Assembly (NCBI GenBank): GCA_951217055.1
Contig: OX578276.1
Location: forward strand, 119,854,979-119,918,978
From: Gerris lacustris
Taxonomy: Eukaryota > Arthropoda > Insecta > Hemiptera > Gerridae
Direction of reading: 5' to 3'
DNA length: 64,000 bases
Made by a program: the position numbers and the translations under genes. Under the pieces are notes generated by a model, which was given only the letters and a program-made list of their open reading frames with translations, had not been told where the DNA came from and searched no databases. Shown piece by piece: positions 12,420-24,397 of this stretch (positions are counted from its first letter, which is position 1; each line of letters starts with the position of its first letter).

Positions 12420-13135
12420 GTTGCGTCAAAGGCGCCCTTTACAAAACATAACAGCTAAAGCGAATATAAAAATATAATATTAATTAATGGATTAATATAA
12501 ATTGGTTTCCAAACATTTTTTGTTTCTCGGCTGCGCCCTTGCTGATTTCCTGTTGCTCCAAGGGCGCCCTTCGTCAAATTCATTTAGTCAACTTTACTAG
12601 GTGTTCAATTAACCCATTCAATTGCATTATTTTCCAAACATTTTTTGTTTCTTGGCGCCCTTGCTGATTCCTCTTGCTCAAAGGCGCCCTATTTAAGACT
12701 ATAACAATAGCAGCTACACACTTTGAAAATTACCGAATATATAAATATTACAGTAATTACTGGATTAATTGAGATTGGTTTAATCTTATTTTATTCTTGG
12801 CGCCCTTGATAATATCTGTTGTTCTAATGGATGGAGCCCTTTGTCAAATTCATTTAGTCGACTTTAAAAGGTGTATATTAATCCATTCAATTTGCATTAT
12901 TTTCCAAATATTATGTTTCTTGACGCCCTTGCAGATTCCTCTTGCTCCAAAGGCGCCCTATGTAAGACTATAACAATAACAGCTACACACTATGCAAATT
13001 AGCGAATATGTAAATATTACAGTAATTACTAGATTAATTAACATTGGTTTCCAATCTTGTTTGATTCTGGGCGTCTTCGATAATATCTGTCGTTCTAATG
13101 GCGCCCTTTGTCAAACCGTTCAAAAGTTGTAATGG
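12420..13135. repeat. Diverged tandem repeat inside the hAT element
   Basis: About 270-300-bp units recur, each with GGCGCCCTTGCTGATTCC-type and TTCCAAACATTTTTTGTTTC-type blocks (for example at 12617 and 12885), plus ACTATAACAATARCAGCTAC blocks. It occupies the part of the element upstream of the transposase relic. Confidence 0.5.
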
Positions 13136-13259
13136 AAATGAAATAGGGAACACTTTTAATATTTCGCGAGGCTTGGCTTCCTTTCTGGGGCTCTCCAGGG
13201 CGTTGTAGCGCAAATTTTAGCACTTCCACTTTATTTTTTTGCAGAATTTGTTTCTAGTA

Positions 13260-13260
<1 letters not shown>

Positions 13261-13326
<66 letters not shown>
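13261..13326. repeat. Poly(A) run followed by (TA)n
   Basis: About 36 A residues followed by some 15 TA units, inside the hAT element close to its right end. Confidence 0.9.
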
Positions 13327-13330
<4 letters not shown>

Positions 13331-14669
13331 AGGCTAGCTCGGCGCCCCCTCCAACCCGACGCCCCCTCCAATCCGGCACCCGGGGCAGGCTGCCCCCCCC
13401 TAGATCCGTCACTGTCAAGGTCACTGCCTACATAAGATTAATAATAATAATAAATTAAAACTTTGATACATAGGGGTACGGGGTGTACAAATGTCAAAGT
13501 AATGAAAACCCTTCATGATGCGTATCGTTGAAAAGCTCTTTCAGATTACAGTAATTGTCGCTACAACAATGACGACCCTTTAAGAGAAATAAATTTATTT
13601 TATTTAAAAATATATTTTTTCAAATAAAAAACGAATTAAACAAAAATGAAACTAAATATTATACATCAATACATCTGGCACTTACGGTTCCGAACAGTAA
13701 TTGTTGTTATGTACATTTAGGGGGGTAAAATGGAAAAATATATCTATATCTATGTATAACAAACTAATAAGTGTTATGTCTGTACATTTATCCGATCGGG
13801 CTCAAATTTTGTATTTCCACTGAATGAGTAGTCCTGACTCCTGACAACGAATTGTCTGTGCGTCAATCACATCCAAACGGCTGAATAGATTTTGGAGGTT
13901 CTTGGGTAAAATGTTATGCTCAATTCTGCGTGTAATGTAGGCTATAAAACGTTTTGGTAGCTTCATATGGGGAAGAGAACGGGGCTATTAAATAGATTTC
14001 AAAATTCTAATTTCATTTTTTTTTTTTTTTAATTATCTAACCAAAATCGCAGCAGAAATTACTGACGACAATTATTATGTTTGTGGACATTTCTGAAAGA
14101 AGAATTGTTAAAGAAATTAGTTTTCAATCGCTGTCAAAAAATATTTAGATATTAAGACAATAGTTTACAAATCACACATTACCGTGCTTAAAACTTTACT
14201 AACATAATCATCGCCACTTCTTTAAAGTGCTAAAATAAAATCGTTTACACAAAGTACAATAATTTCTTAGTTATATTGATAACTGCCAATAGAGATTTTC
14301 TAAAATTTTATCCCTAAGAGTAACATAAGGACAGAGTAAGAAAAGAAGGGGAATTGAGCCCAGACCGATCATCTAAGATAATTCCAATTTCAACCAAGGG
14401 ATGGCTAATGGCATGGGGGGGGAGGGTAAAAGATAACTTTCCCGAAAAGTTATATTTTAAGAATTTTTCTTCAGTTCTCGGAATCCATTACTAATTTGGG
14501 ATACTAGCAAATTATCTTATCAAAGGAAAGGGGGTATAGAAATAAGGGGGAGGAATAGAATCTAGATATTCTCGCTTAGTAAAATAATTTAAATGTTTCT
14601 TGATGGTAGTTTATAAACCTATCAAATTGAAAATAACACACCCCGTAGCGAAGCACGGGTACCCAGCTA

Positions 14670-14670
<1 letters not shown>

Positions 14671-14740
<70 letters not shown>
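14671..14740. repeat. (TA)n microsatellite
   Basis: An uninterrupted run of about 35 TA units lies exactly between the Helitron 3' end and the terminus of the next element. TA runs also flank the other end of that element, as expected if it targeted TA. Confidence 0.95.
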
Positions 14741-14744
<4 letters not shown>

Positions 14745-15089
14745 GGTGTTTCATTTTGTAAGGCAAAAAATAAAATTTAAAAAAACATGCAGACTTTGCT
14801 TACGCCCCGAGTCTAAGTGGTGTAAAAGATATATATGAAAACTTTCATGAAGATTGGATAATATTTAGAGGTTGCACACTTTGATCAGTTTTGTAAAAGT
14901 AGGCAAAAAATACGGTTTTTCAATATTAAATATTTTTATTGGGAAAACTAGAAATCAAATACTTAAAAAAATATTAAAACTAGAAGCTAAGATTAGTAGG
15001 TAATATAGGTAAATATTATATTACATTAATTAATTTTGAACGATGCAATATTTTCTTTTGTTCGCTTGGTGACGACTTTTCTGTGGTGC

Positions 15090-15620
15090 TCGACTATCTC
15101 AACAAGAATTGTTTTTGATTTTCGTCCCTGGGTGTTTCGTTGAACTTTTTTATCAGATCAATTCCTCTTTCTGCAGTATCATTGACCACCTGAAGAGCAT
15201 GTACCAAGGAGCATGCTTCTTAGAGAATCATAGTGGATCCCAAACAATTCAACGATAATTTTTGTTTTAGTAGTAACAAAATGGCGTAGGTCTTTTCCTT
15301 CAAAAACTAGCTTTTAAACGATCCTCTAATAGTTTCATTTCCTTTTTCTTTGCAGGTTTGGTTTCTAAATTTTTATTCATATTTTCTTTATCTGCCTGAG
15401 TAATACGTTCGTCAAAAAGCCAATTCTGCGTTTGTTTCTGATGGATACCAAATATGTATGTCTCTTAGCAACTGCGAGAGCACTTTATTTAATGTCTGCA
15501 TCTGGGTGAGAGCTCAAAAGCTCCAGCATATCCAAAAAATTTTTTGGAGCCCATCAACTTACAACTGACTCGTGCTAAAAGCGAACATGTATGAGGCTGA
15601 CAAAATGGTCAACCCGATTC
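15090..15620 (-). pseudogene. Decayed ORF in the left arm of the palindromic element
   Basis: On the minus strand a frame reads HALQVVNDTAERGIDLIKKF followed by NETPRDENQKQFLL. After a one-base frameshift it continues EHHRKVVTKRTKENIA toward 15050. Upstream pieces include ERITQADKENMNKN. The motif DTAERGIxLIxxFN followed by a DExQxQFLL stretch is one I associate with repeat-borne uncharacterised proteins of arthropods. Stops and frameshifts show it is dead. Confidence 0.45.
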
Positions 15621-16249
15621 ATTCCTTTAAATGATTGTTGAGGAATATTCAATTGTTTTAGGACATTTTGCATGTAGTTATCATTCTCACTCGTTATTCT
15701 TCTAGAAAGTGTTAAATTGGAATTTCTTCATCCAGCATTGTCTTATATGACTTCTTATCCAGTGAAGCCCACAGACTTTGGAACTTACGAAAAATCTGGG
15801 ATATCAGGACCAGTAAATGGTATGCTACAACACTCGTTTAGACGTTAGTTCATGGGTGTGTGACGGCAAACCAACCACAACAATATTCGTCCACATTCCC
15901 CATTAATTCTGGTACATGCTCCTTGATTTAGTCCTGAAATAGAGTATGTAGTATTAAACATATACCAATGATATTTTCAAGTAGCATCAACTCAGTTCCC
16001 TTCCCGAATAACTAGTTTCTTTCAGAGCAACAGGTAAGCCAAGTGAATGCTCACAATCATTGCCAGTCACTAGAACTGAAACTCTATCTTCCAATGTTTT
16101 GACACTCCCATAGGCGAGTCATATAACTAAAGGAAAGAGTTTACTATCCCAATGTAAGACCAAATGAGGAGGATTATCTAAGTGTCTCTTCAATTTTGTT
16201 TGACATATACTTTTATTTGTAAACGGTAGCTGGAGATACGGAAAACCGC

Positions 16250-16568
16250 TTTACAGAATTTTAAGAAATGAAACGGGTTGACCATTTTGTCAGCCTCATA
16301 TATTATGTTAGCTTTCGGCACGAGTCAGTTGTAAGTCGATGGGCTTCAAACAATGATTTGGACATACTGGAACTTTTGAGCTCTTTCCCAGATGCAGACT
16401 AAATAAAGTGCTCTCACAGCTGCAAAGAAACTTTTTGGTATCCATCAGAAACAAATGCAGGATTGGATTTTTGACGAACGTATTACTCAGGCAGATAAAG
16501 AAAATATGAATAAAAATTTAGAAACCAAACCTTCAAAGAAAAAGGAAATGAAACGATTAGAGGATTGT
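16250..16568 (+). pseudogene. Inverted partner copy of the same decayed ORF
   Basis: This stretch reads forward as the counterpart of the left arm: a Leu-Leu-Ser region, then W-Y-PSET, then FDERITQADKENMNKNLE and KPSKKKEMKRLED. The frame is broken at the piggyBac junction (TTAA at 16569-16572) and resumes at 18105, which reads EHHRK-type sequence. Confidence 0.45.
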
Positions 16569-18062
16569 TTAACACATTGAGGACGGAGGTAAAACGTTGG
16601 TTTTATTAGTAGGACGGAGGTATATGCATGGGCCGTACTGATTGGACGCGCCGGCGCGTCCTCCCCGGCCTTTAGCTTGACTCACAATAAAAACGGACGC
16701 GTTATCGAGTCCTGCCGTCCTTTTGGCATTGCTTTTTTTTAACAAGCACCAGATTAAATATCCTAATTCTTAGATGTTTTCTTTTTTAAAAAAATCTATT
16801 TAGCTTTGAAGAATCAAAAAACCATTATAACTTTAATAATTATACTCTTAAAAAATTTACAAGGACATGAGGATTTAAAAAAACACCTTTGTTTCTTATG
16901 TGTAACTTTATAACATAAAAAAACAACAATTCGTTATTCTCCTAAATATTTATGTACAAGAATGTATACATTTTTTATAGCTCACACTATAACAAAAAAG
17001 AAATATGTATAAGATAGCGTTGAGTATTAAAAAAAATATGAGAAAGTAAAATCGATAACTAACTTAAAATTATGTAACCAATACAATAAAAATAAAAGAA
17101 ACTTGAAATTAAGTTTGTAGCTAATACTAAAAAAAATATACATCTAAAGAGAATGTATTACAAAAATATATCTAAACTATAAAAAAATATATATACATAA
17201 TATGAGGTAGCGCGGTAAGTAAACAAAATAAAAGCAAACAAAATAGATAACTAACAAAATTATATAACAAATACAATAAACAAGGACGCTAAAAGAATAC
17301 TACAAAAAATATATATCTAACAAATATTCCAAAAAAGTTATTTTAAAAAGAAATCGTATAAAGATAACAAAATATAAATTAAAAAATTATTTTATAGATA
17401 TTTGTGAAAAGCCGGAAAACATTCTATACATAACCCAGGCTTATTAGGGCAATCTCCCACTGATACATAGTGTCCTTTCTTTTTTTATTCTTTGCACAAT
17501 TGTGGCATTTTATTCTTTTAATTTTATTTGAACCGTCGTCCTTCGAAATCGCCGATGGCAAGTGAAAGTGGAACCTTGGAATTTGAATATTGGGCAAAGG
17601 TTCTGTTGAGGGTTCAGGAATCAAAGCTTTTATTACTTCCAATTGGTAATTATGAAGACTTATCCGTTTTGCTTCAAGGCACTTGTTGTATGAGAACCAA
17701 GAATTTACTAAAATCATGTGGAAGACGTGAATTCCTAGTTTCTTGTACCAGCGGAGGGTTTTGTGGAGTCCTGAGTGATAGGAGAGCATTTGATCATGGC
17801 GATCTACTCCTTTTATATAAGTATTATATTCACCTATCAGTCTTACTATGGAGCCCTCAAAGTTCTCGTAATCACTCAAGTCGAGGTCTACTTCGTCCTC
17901 TTATTCGAGCTCAGGACATATGCAAAGAATATATATATTCTTCCTCTGTATACCGTACTTCTTTTGAAGTACCCGGTCTATCCATCTATACACAAAAAAA
18001 TTCATACATGTAATTATACTCGTACTTACGTTGTGTAGTTATAATACAAACAAGAAGCAACT

Positions 18063-18066
<4 letters not shown>
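16569..18066 (-). mobile_element. Truncated piggyBac-like element
   Basis: The left end is TTAA (16569-16572) followed by CACATTGAGGACGGAGG. TTAA is the piggyBac target site and the GAGGACGG terminus resembles piggyBac-like elements. The coding relic is on the minus strand. No matching right terminus with TTAA is found; the sequence runs into a (TA)n repeat at 18068, so the 5' coding half of the element is missing. Confidence 0.65.
17395..17965 (-). pseudogene. piggyBac transposase, C-terminal fragment
   Basis: The 151-residue minus-strand frame 17424-17879 contains GVDRHDQML, then KTLRWYKKLGIHVFHMILVN, the core after the catalytic Asp residues of PGBD/piggyBac transposases. Downstream, KCHNCAKNKKRK begins the Cys-rich C-terminal domain. 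A frameshift then moves the rest (PNKPGLCIECFPAFH) into another frame at about 17400-17450. The N-terminal two thirds are absent. Not functional. Confidence 0.85.

Positions 18067-18067
<1 letters not shown>

Positions 18068-18103
<36 letters not shown>
18068..18103. repeat. (TA)n microsatellite
   Basis: About 18 TA units at the junction between the piggyBac fragment and the resumed right arm of the palindromic element. Confidence 0.9.
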
Positions 18104-18109
<6 letters not shown>

Positions 18110-19019
18110 ATTCTTGTTGAGATAGTCGAGCACCACAGAAAAGTCGTCACCAAGCGAACAAAAGAAAATATTGCATTGTTCAAAGTTAATTAATATAATA
18201 TAATATTTACCTATAATATTACCTATTAATCTTAGCGTCTAGTTTTAATATTTTTTTAAGTATTTGATTTCTAGTTTTCCCAATAAAAATATTTAATATT
18301 GAAAAATCGTATTTTTTGCCTACTTTTACAAAACTGATCAAAGTGTGCAACCTCTAAATATTATCCAATCTTCATGAAATTTTTCATATATATCTTTTAC
18401 ACCACTTGGACTCGGGGCGTAAGCAAAGTCATATGAAAATCCCACCTTTGGAAAAATGAAACACCCTAATATATATATATCCTGGTGTTCCGCATAAGTA
18501 CCTACAGAGAAGAACCTATGAATCTACATAAAATTTCTGACCAAAAATGTCAAGCAATCTTAGGTCCTATGGACCTTCGTTTTCGAGATACAACGATATA
18601 TTGATTATTTCATTTAGGTCTTGTTTTTAGCCACAAACTACGTAATAATTAAAAATCTGAATAAGATAGAAAGATGCGGTTGGCAGCATCGTAAAAAGCA
18701 TTAAATTTTCTTCAAGATATCACTAGTTTTAGTACTTAATACGATTATTAGCTTAATAGATTATTATTATTAGTGATAATGCAAGAAAAACATTAAAATT
18801 GGAAATTATATCAAACGTTTATACAACTTTGAGCTTCCATAACTTTTATATTTTTATACCTAACATAATGTTTAAAATGCCAAAAAAAAAAAAATACGAA
18901 ATTTTATAAGCTTTAATTCGACATAGCATTGTCTATAGTTTACGTAAGTGTCCATAGAGAAAAAACTATTAGGAAATCAACTTATTTACAAGTTTTCGAA
19001 ATAACCACCATTTTCATTT

Positions 19020-19260
19020 AAACCACGTCTACACCTTCTTCGAATGCTCGGTGTTGCAATCCTTATCTCTTCAACGTTCTGCTTTATTTGCTCAAATGCA
19101 GCAATAATTCTATCCATTAGCTCTTCCCTAGTAGGTATACACAATTGTTCTGTATACAATACTTTTCACTAGGCCCCACAGGTAAAAGTCTACTGGTGTC
19201 AATGGCCAGTGGACTGGTCCACCTCACCCTACCCAATGTCTCGGATAATTAACATTCAGC
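19020..19260 (-). pseudogene. Mariner/IS630-type transposase C-terminal fragment
   Basis: The minus-strand translation, across frameshifts, gives WPLTPVDFYLWGLVKSIVY and then EELMDRIIAAFEQIKQNVEEIR and RRRCRRGLNENGGYFENL before a stop. The D-F-Y-L-W-G block is the region around the last catalytic Asp in Tc1/mariner-type enzymes. Only the last third of the protein is recognisable. Confidence 0.65.
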
Positions 19261-19829
19261 AAGTTCTTTTTGCTTTATTAGAGTTTATTTATACAAGAAA
19301 TAATTTTTTTTTTTAAAAAAAAGCTACCTCTTACAGTAGGCAAAGCCTGAGGTGTGAGAGGGAGACTCCCAGGTGGTTTAGAAGGACATAAGAAAAGTAA
19401 TGTTATGTATAAATAAGAGTGATAGAAGAGATAGTAACTAATATAGTGATGAAGATTTTTTTTTGTTTTAAGTAAATACAAAAAATGTAGAATTAGAAAA
19501 GAGATAAAAAATAATATTAAGGGTAAAACTGAGTTATTTTATTTTATTTTTTTATTAAATTGTATAGATAGTAAAGATATGATAATAGGTATAATGATGA
19601 CACTACCTCCCCAGCATATGAAAAGAAAACTATCATATTTTAATTTAAAAATTGCAGGAAAATTCATAGAGCTACTTAATAAGTTGCAAACGGCATCTCT
19701 CTATCTTATTTAGATTTTTATTTATTAAGTAGTTAAGGGCTAAAAACAAGACCTAAATGAAAAAATCGATATATCGATATATCTCGAAAACGAAGGTCCA
19801 TAGGACTTAAGGTCGATTTGAGAAAAATT

Positions 19830-20355
19830 CCATATGGACATTTATGAGGCTAGATATGAAAAGAATATGGAACACTGCTTCAGGTATGCGACAATCTAAA
19901 ATGATGATCCGGGAACCATCTCAGCATCTTACCAGATCGCTGCTCTCGCTCAAAAAACAATCCTGTCATCTTTTGACAGGATTTCTTACTGGACACTGTA
20001 GGCTAAATCGACATCTACATCTGCTTGGCCTAGCAGAAAGCCCAGTGTGCAGGCTGTGCGAGGAAGAGGATGAAACCCCTTCTCATCTTATTAGCACCTG
20101 TCCTGCATTAACACACCTGAGGTGGAGAATCTTTGGCTTAACCATCCTGCCAATTGAAGAACTTAAGTTACTTCCCCTAAACAAGGTGCTCACTTTTTGT
20201 GGGTCTGTGAGCTTGCTAAGAGGATAGGGTGTACTATAGGATGGACTATTAAACCGGGTTTGCTCCTTGGATCCACACATAAGGTCTTATTGCTTAGGAC
20301 TTTTTTTATAAAAAAAAAAGGAGTCCCCCGGAAAAAAAAGAAAAAAAAAAAGAAG
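19830..20355 (+). pseudogene. Jockey-type LINE 3' fragment (C-terminal Cys-His region)
   Basis: The frame 19844-20227 reads KKQSCHLLTGFLTGHCRLNR, then CRLCEEEDETPSHLISTCP, the C-terminal part after RNase H with its CxxC...H...C knuckle typical of insect Jockey-clade retrotransposons. It ends in an A-rich tail (20310-20355). It is 5'-truncated and sits inside the mariner-like relic. Confidence 0.75.
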
Positions 20356-20479
20356 TTACTTGACATTCAGAAATTTGATGTAGATTCATAGGTTTTTCTC
20401 AGCAGGTACTTATGCGGAATACATTGTATATATATTATGACTCCTTTCATGGGTAAATGAGAGCCTTTCTCCTTCCTTT

Positions 20480-20650
20480 AACTTAAATTAAATTAACAAA
20501 AAATGTTCTCTGATGTTTAAAGCAGATTTCTGTCCAGGAATTTTGAATTTTTGAAATTAGAGACAAAAATATTTGCTCTTCAAAACGATCACAATGCTTC
20601 CTATATTCAGGAAGCTCGGAAGCTACATTGCTATTAACATTAATAGGAAG
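20480..20650 (+). repeat. Dispersed repeat family B, partial copy
   Basis: Shares blocks such as TTTCTGTC, GAATTTTT, CACAATGCTTCC and AGCTCGGAAGC with copies at 52600-52790 and 55880-56220. Probably the 3' part of a SINE or RTE-type element. Confidence 0.5.
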
Positions 20651-20929
20651 AGCTTGTGGACGAGTGAAAACGGGATAAAAAGTAATGTGAGTGATCAAGG
20701 GTGGCATGCAAATCTATATATGTTCATAAAAGTCAGACTCATGGGTGAGTTTGTATGTTGAGTTTGTATGTCTTTTATAGATTTCTTTTTTCATTCTTTT
20801 AAGAACACACCAAATTTTTTCTCACATATTATTCATCTCCCTGGTAAAAATACTGACTTAGTTCCATCTCCTAAAACTCACTCCTTCAAGGTGATAGCCA
20901 TTTGTGTGTTACTTTTAAGGCCCAACTCC

Positions 20930-21960
20930 ACCTAATCACCTATTAATCATTACATCTCGGAAACTGTTAATTCTTGAATCACGAATATTCGGCATAGCAT
21001 GCTCAAGATCAAGATCGCGGCCATTTTCTACAAATAGTCTAAACATTTTAAATAAGTTATTTCTTATGACATAAAAATGTTCTGTAAAATTATTTTCTAA
21101 TTCAAAATAGCGGCCATTTTACGAGTGTAGAAACCAAGTCCCCTTACTGAATGTATTAATCACTTTATCTTGGATATTGCGAACACTAGAAAAACCAAAC
21201 GAGTTATTGGACGTTAATTAAGTAATGTTTTTTTGTGATTCGCTATTTTAATTCAGATTGGCCGACTTTATTAAGTATGTTTTGTGATTTTAATATATTG
21301 AGAACCATTTGATCCTAGGACCTTGAAATTTGGAAATAAGTCACTTCTTGCGACAAACATTGTCTCAAAAAGGAGTTTTTAATCTGTTGTTTAAATTCAA
21401 GATGGTGGTCATGTATAAATGTATAATATAAAAGAAATACCTTAAAGCCAACTATTCATTACTAAATCTCTGAAGCTGTAGACCCTAGAATCATTAAACG
21501 ATTGGTAGGCAGTTCTTATTTATGATATAAAAGATTGTATGAAAATACGTCATTATACAACCGCTAAGGTGGAAATATTTTTCTGGTATTATAAATCAAG
21601 ACATAAAAATATTCCATAAAAGGATTTTACAATTTAATATATATAAGCAGAAGATGTTGGATGTAATTATTTTTAAAAGCTAAATTTACTCATATTTTTA
21701 AATATAGCAAATCCCGAACGTTAGAATAACGAAACTTTAAAGTATTTTTCCATTGATGATATATTATGATTATGTCCACACAAAGCAAGGTTGTTACATC
21801 AGGTAGGTATTTTAATTCAAGATGGCGCATATTTTTATGTAACTTTTAAGGTGGCTATATCTTTAAAACCATTTAGACTATAGAATCTTGAAATCAAGAA
21901 AGAAGTTGCTTATTATGACATAAATATGTTTAATACAAGGATATTTAAAATCTTACCCTT
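20930..21960. repeat. Degenerate tandem repeat region
   Basis: Loosely similar units of about 120-180 bases recur, each with an AATTCAAGATGGCGGCC-like block, a CTTGAAAT...AAGAAGT block and a TTATGACATAAA block. No coding is seen. Related sequence occurs at 30430-30760 and 45830-46080. Confidence 0.45.
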
Positions 21961-22026
21961 AAGGGGATATAATCAAAGAGGGATTAAAATGAAGGGTGAT
22001 TATATATAAGACCAGAACTCAGAACA

Positions 22027-22194
22027 CAGGTTCGGACTGGGCAGAAATTTCGGCCCGGGAGTTTCTCCATCAGACCGGCCCTCAAGCCTTGAGTTGGCCA
22101 AGGGACCGGCCCATTTTAGGCCTTAACCAGACCGGCCCACCGGGAAAACACCCGGTGTTTTCCCTTATAGCCAGTCCGACCTTGCCAGAACATA
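22027..22194. mobile_element. Small hAT-type MITE
   Basis: A 168-bp GC-rich element with ends CAGGTTCGGACTGG and CCAGTCCGACCTTG and a near-perfect 8-bp duplication (TCAGAACA left, CCAGAACA right). Inside are several GACCGGCCC motifs. Non-coding. Confidence 0.7.
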
Positions 22195-22837
22195 CTTAGC
22201 AGCAAGTTTACATTTTAGAAAAGGCCGCTACTCAGACCATAAACAATTTTTCGATATCGACTTCTAGGGGGGTAAAATGGAGAGTGGGAAGGAAAAAAGG
22301 TTATTAAAGACCTTGAAAAGGCTGATATATTAGGGACAACATATAACCGTACCAGTAAGTAAGCAGCAGTAAGCATAACAGGCAGGAAAATCTTGTTAGG
22401 CAGCTCTTAATTATTTGGTCAGCAAAATTGAAACTGCCTTAAACAAGTAATAGCTGATGCTAGACTCTTCATGGACACTGAAAATTTAATTGTGTTTCCG
22501 CTGAATCAATCAGCCAAGCTACTTCTGAACATAGTGTTCACCCAGCTATAGTGGCGTGCATCATTGCTAGGCTGTCTCCTAGATTACCCGAAGTTAAGAA
22601 AATTGATCATTGTAAGTTGCTAATAGTCCAGGAGTACTTTCACCATTAATCTGATGCCTTGTGGTAGATAGTCTCTTTAAGCAAAATTTTTTTTTTTAGT
22701 TTAGAAAAAATAATTGACGGCATTAATATTTAATAAATGGTTCAAAAATTATAGCTAAAACAAACTTTTAAATGGACGCTATGTTGACACTGTTGGACCG
22801 ATTATGCTGGATAGCGAACTCGTTTTTGATAAATTGC

Positions 22838-22946
22838 CTTAAGGCCCTCATACACGGTCAAAAAGTTTGCGCAAACATGATGTTTGACGTGTATGGCTTA
22901 AATCTTCCCGACATCATGTTTGATAGTGTATGGGGGCCTTTAGAAC
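22838..22946. mobile_element. Small palindromic MITE, family C copy 1
   Basis: Ends AAGGCCCTCATACACGGTCAAA and (inverse) GTGTATGGGGGCCTTT. A relative is at 27336-27492 with the same GGCCC...CATA...CG-ATCAAA ends. It probably used a TTAA- or TA-like target. Confidence 0.55.
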
Positions 22947-23149
22947 CCTTTGTATGTGCTAAAATCTACTTGGCCAATTTATTTTATTATTTTAGTCTAA
23001 TATATTTCGAGCATATTTTTTCAATATATAGGGGAACTGCTGCTACTCGCTCGTCAAACCTTAAAAGACGGCAGCAGCGCAGCCGCTACTCAGCGAAGAT
23101 AGCGTGCATAAAAGTGAATGACTAACATCAAGCACCACGAATAAACGGC

Positions 23150-23710
23150 AACAACCTGTCAAAGTGGTATACTAGCTTCTTCTTGTTGCTCATACAGTTA
23201 TATCTGATCGGAACAGATCCCGGTATTTATTTTAAGCTCTCCAATCGCTTGATATTCTTCTACTGACATATTTATCCCTCCCTTCTACATCCCTACTAAT
23301 TATGCTTTCAAAATAAATGTAATTGTCTACATTCTCAAGGAGTTCGCTTACTTCTTAAACCTTTCCTTCCTCTTGGTTAAAATTTACTGTTATTGGAAAT
23401 TAGATCCATTTTCATGGATTTTGACTTGTCTGAGTTGTCTGGCTCGACACCTATATCACATGTACGATCTATATCTATAACATCATTCAACATTAATTCC
23501 GCTTCTATTTTATTTTTCGTGATTAGGACAACGACGTCCATATAAATTCTAACTTGTTAAGCCATCTTGCGTTTATTCTTAGTCCTTCCCATTCTAGTCC
23601 CTAAACGCCTGCTGTAGTATTTAATGGTTTTCCAGTAGCTTTTAGAATGTAACTTTCCGATTTATAGTTCTTCAATATTCCCAAATCAGAGCTTCGTGTA
23701 CTGAACTGTT
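23150..23710 (-). pseudogene. Decayed reverse-transcriptase fragment
   Basis: On the minus strand broken frames give a DVVVLI-type stretch at the place of the RT catalytic box, then SDKSKSMKMDLISNNSK and YIYFESIISRDVEGRDKYVSRRI, resembling the thumb region of LINE reverse transcriptases. Many stops. The class is inferred from motif spacing only. Confidence 0.45.
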
Positions 23711-24397
23711 TCTAATAAGGCTAAATAGCTGTGACGAGCCTCAGGATGCCAGGAAAGATTGAACTTGATTCAGTAAAAGTCCCCCCCCCCCCTCCCCATT
23801 TCAATCCTTATAAGAATGGCCTTCCAATATTTGGTCACAGCTACAAGTAGGGGGAGGGGGCCCATACCACAATACTGGTGGGACAAAGATGTTACTTACT
23901 CGTTTAGACTAAACACATCAGTTACTATTTTAAATCGTTGGGGTTTCTCATATTAATGATCCACAGTCATGCAGAAAAATTATTATTTGGGCCCAAATTT
24001 ATTATTTATACCTGCATTAAAAATAAAATAAAAGAGATAATTGAGGAAATGATTATATCAAACAATAAATTATATCAAAAGGCGCAATAAAATAAAAAAT
24101 ACATGATAACATAGATTAAATAAAAAAACGGAAAGTCGAATTGTCGCATAACAACCATTAGTTATTTTTCGACATTTTTAATTCCTTGGAACGTGGTATC
24201 TAAAGGGCACTCAGATTTGACAGGCGAGAATGAATGATCGCCCCTGACGTCATAATAGATACTTGAACTCATCAAAGTTGGTATTGTCAACAGTTCCGTT
24301 CTTTCTTGGTTTTGATAGTGTCGGCATTAACATTTGTTTTACATGTTTTCATCCTAAATTATTAACCCACAAACAGGTGCACCTTGCTTCCACCAAC

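Larger units (their letters stand above)
10199..13414 (-). mobile_element. Decayed hAT transposon with intact ends
   Basis: Terminal inverted repeats start CAGTGACGGATCTAGG on the left and end CCTAGATCCGTCACTG on the right. An exact 8-bp duplication TCAAGGTC (10191-10198 and 13415-13422) flanks it, the hAT target signature. The interior holds a broken transposase on the minus strand, a diverged tandem repeat region at about 12420-13130, a poly(A) run 13261-13296 and a following TA run. It is inserted in a Helitron. Confidence 0.9.
9505..14670 (+). mobile_element. Non-autonomous Helitron, interrupted by a hAT element
   Basis: The 5' end is TCCTGATTGACTGACATAG. The 3' end has a small stem (CCCGT...ACGGG) followed by CCCAGCTAG and then T, the classical Helitron hairpin plus CTRR terminus. 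Internal units with GGGGTACGGGGT recur at about 9640, 9930 and 13470. After removing the nested hAT at 10199-13414 the element is about 1.95 kb. No Rep/helicase coding is visible, so it would move only with help from a full-length relative. Confidence 0.68.
14741..18469. mobile_element. Long palindromic transposon with coding arms
   Basis: The termini are TTAGGGTGTTTCATTTT and its inverse AAAATGAAACACCCTAA, embedded in TA runs. The arms are unusually long, roughly 14741-15620 against 16250-16568 plus 18105-18469; the right arm is split by a piggyBac-derived insertion. The arms encode the same decayed protein in inverted orientation. I recognise the style of this protein from uncharacterised arthropod repeats but cannot name the superfamily. 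A (TA)n stretch at 18068-18103 marks the right junction of the insertion. Confidence 0.75.
18481..20425 (-). mobile_element. Mariner-like element relic with nested LINE
   Basis: Terminal inverted repeats: TTCCGCATAAGTACCT near 18490 and its inverse near 20405, both followed inward by ...ACCTATGAATCTACAT. TA runs flank both sides. A second inverted pair (CTATGGACCTTCGTTTTCGAGATA at 18569 and 19780) lies inside. At 19020-19260 on the minus strand is a DDE transposase tail reading LTPVDFYLWG and, near the end, RRRCRRGLNENGGYFENL. The element is dead and is split by other repeats and a LINE tail. Confidence 0.65.

Noticed and set aside
22772..23125. 117-codon frame as a host gene
   Set aside because: It runs through a small palindromic MITE and an unrelated GC-rich patch; no family resemblance.
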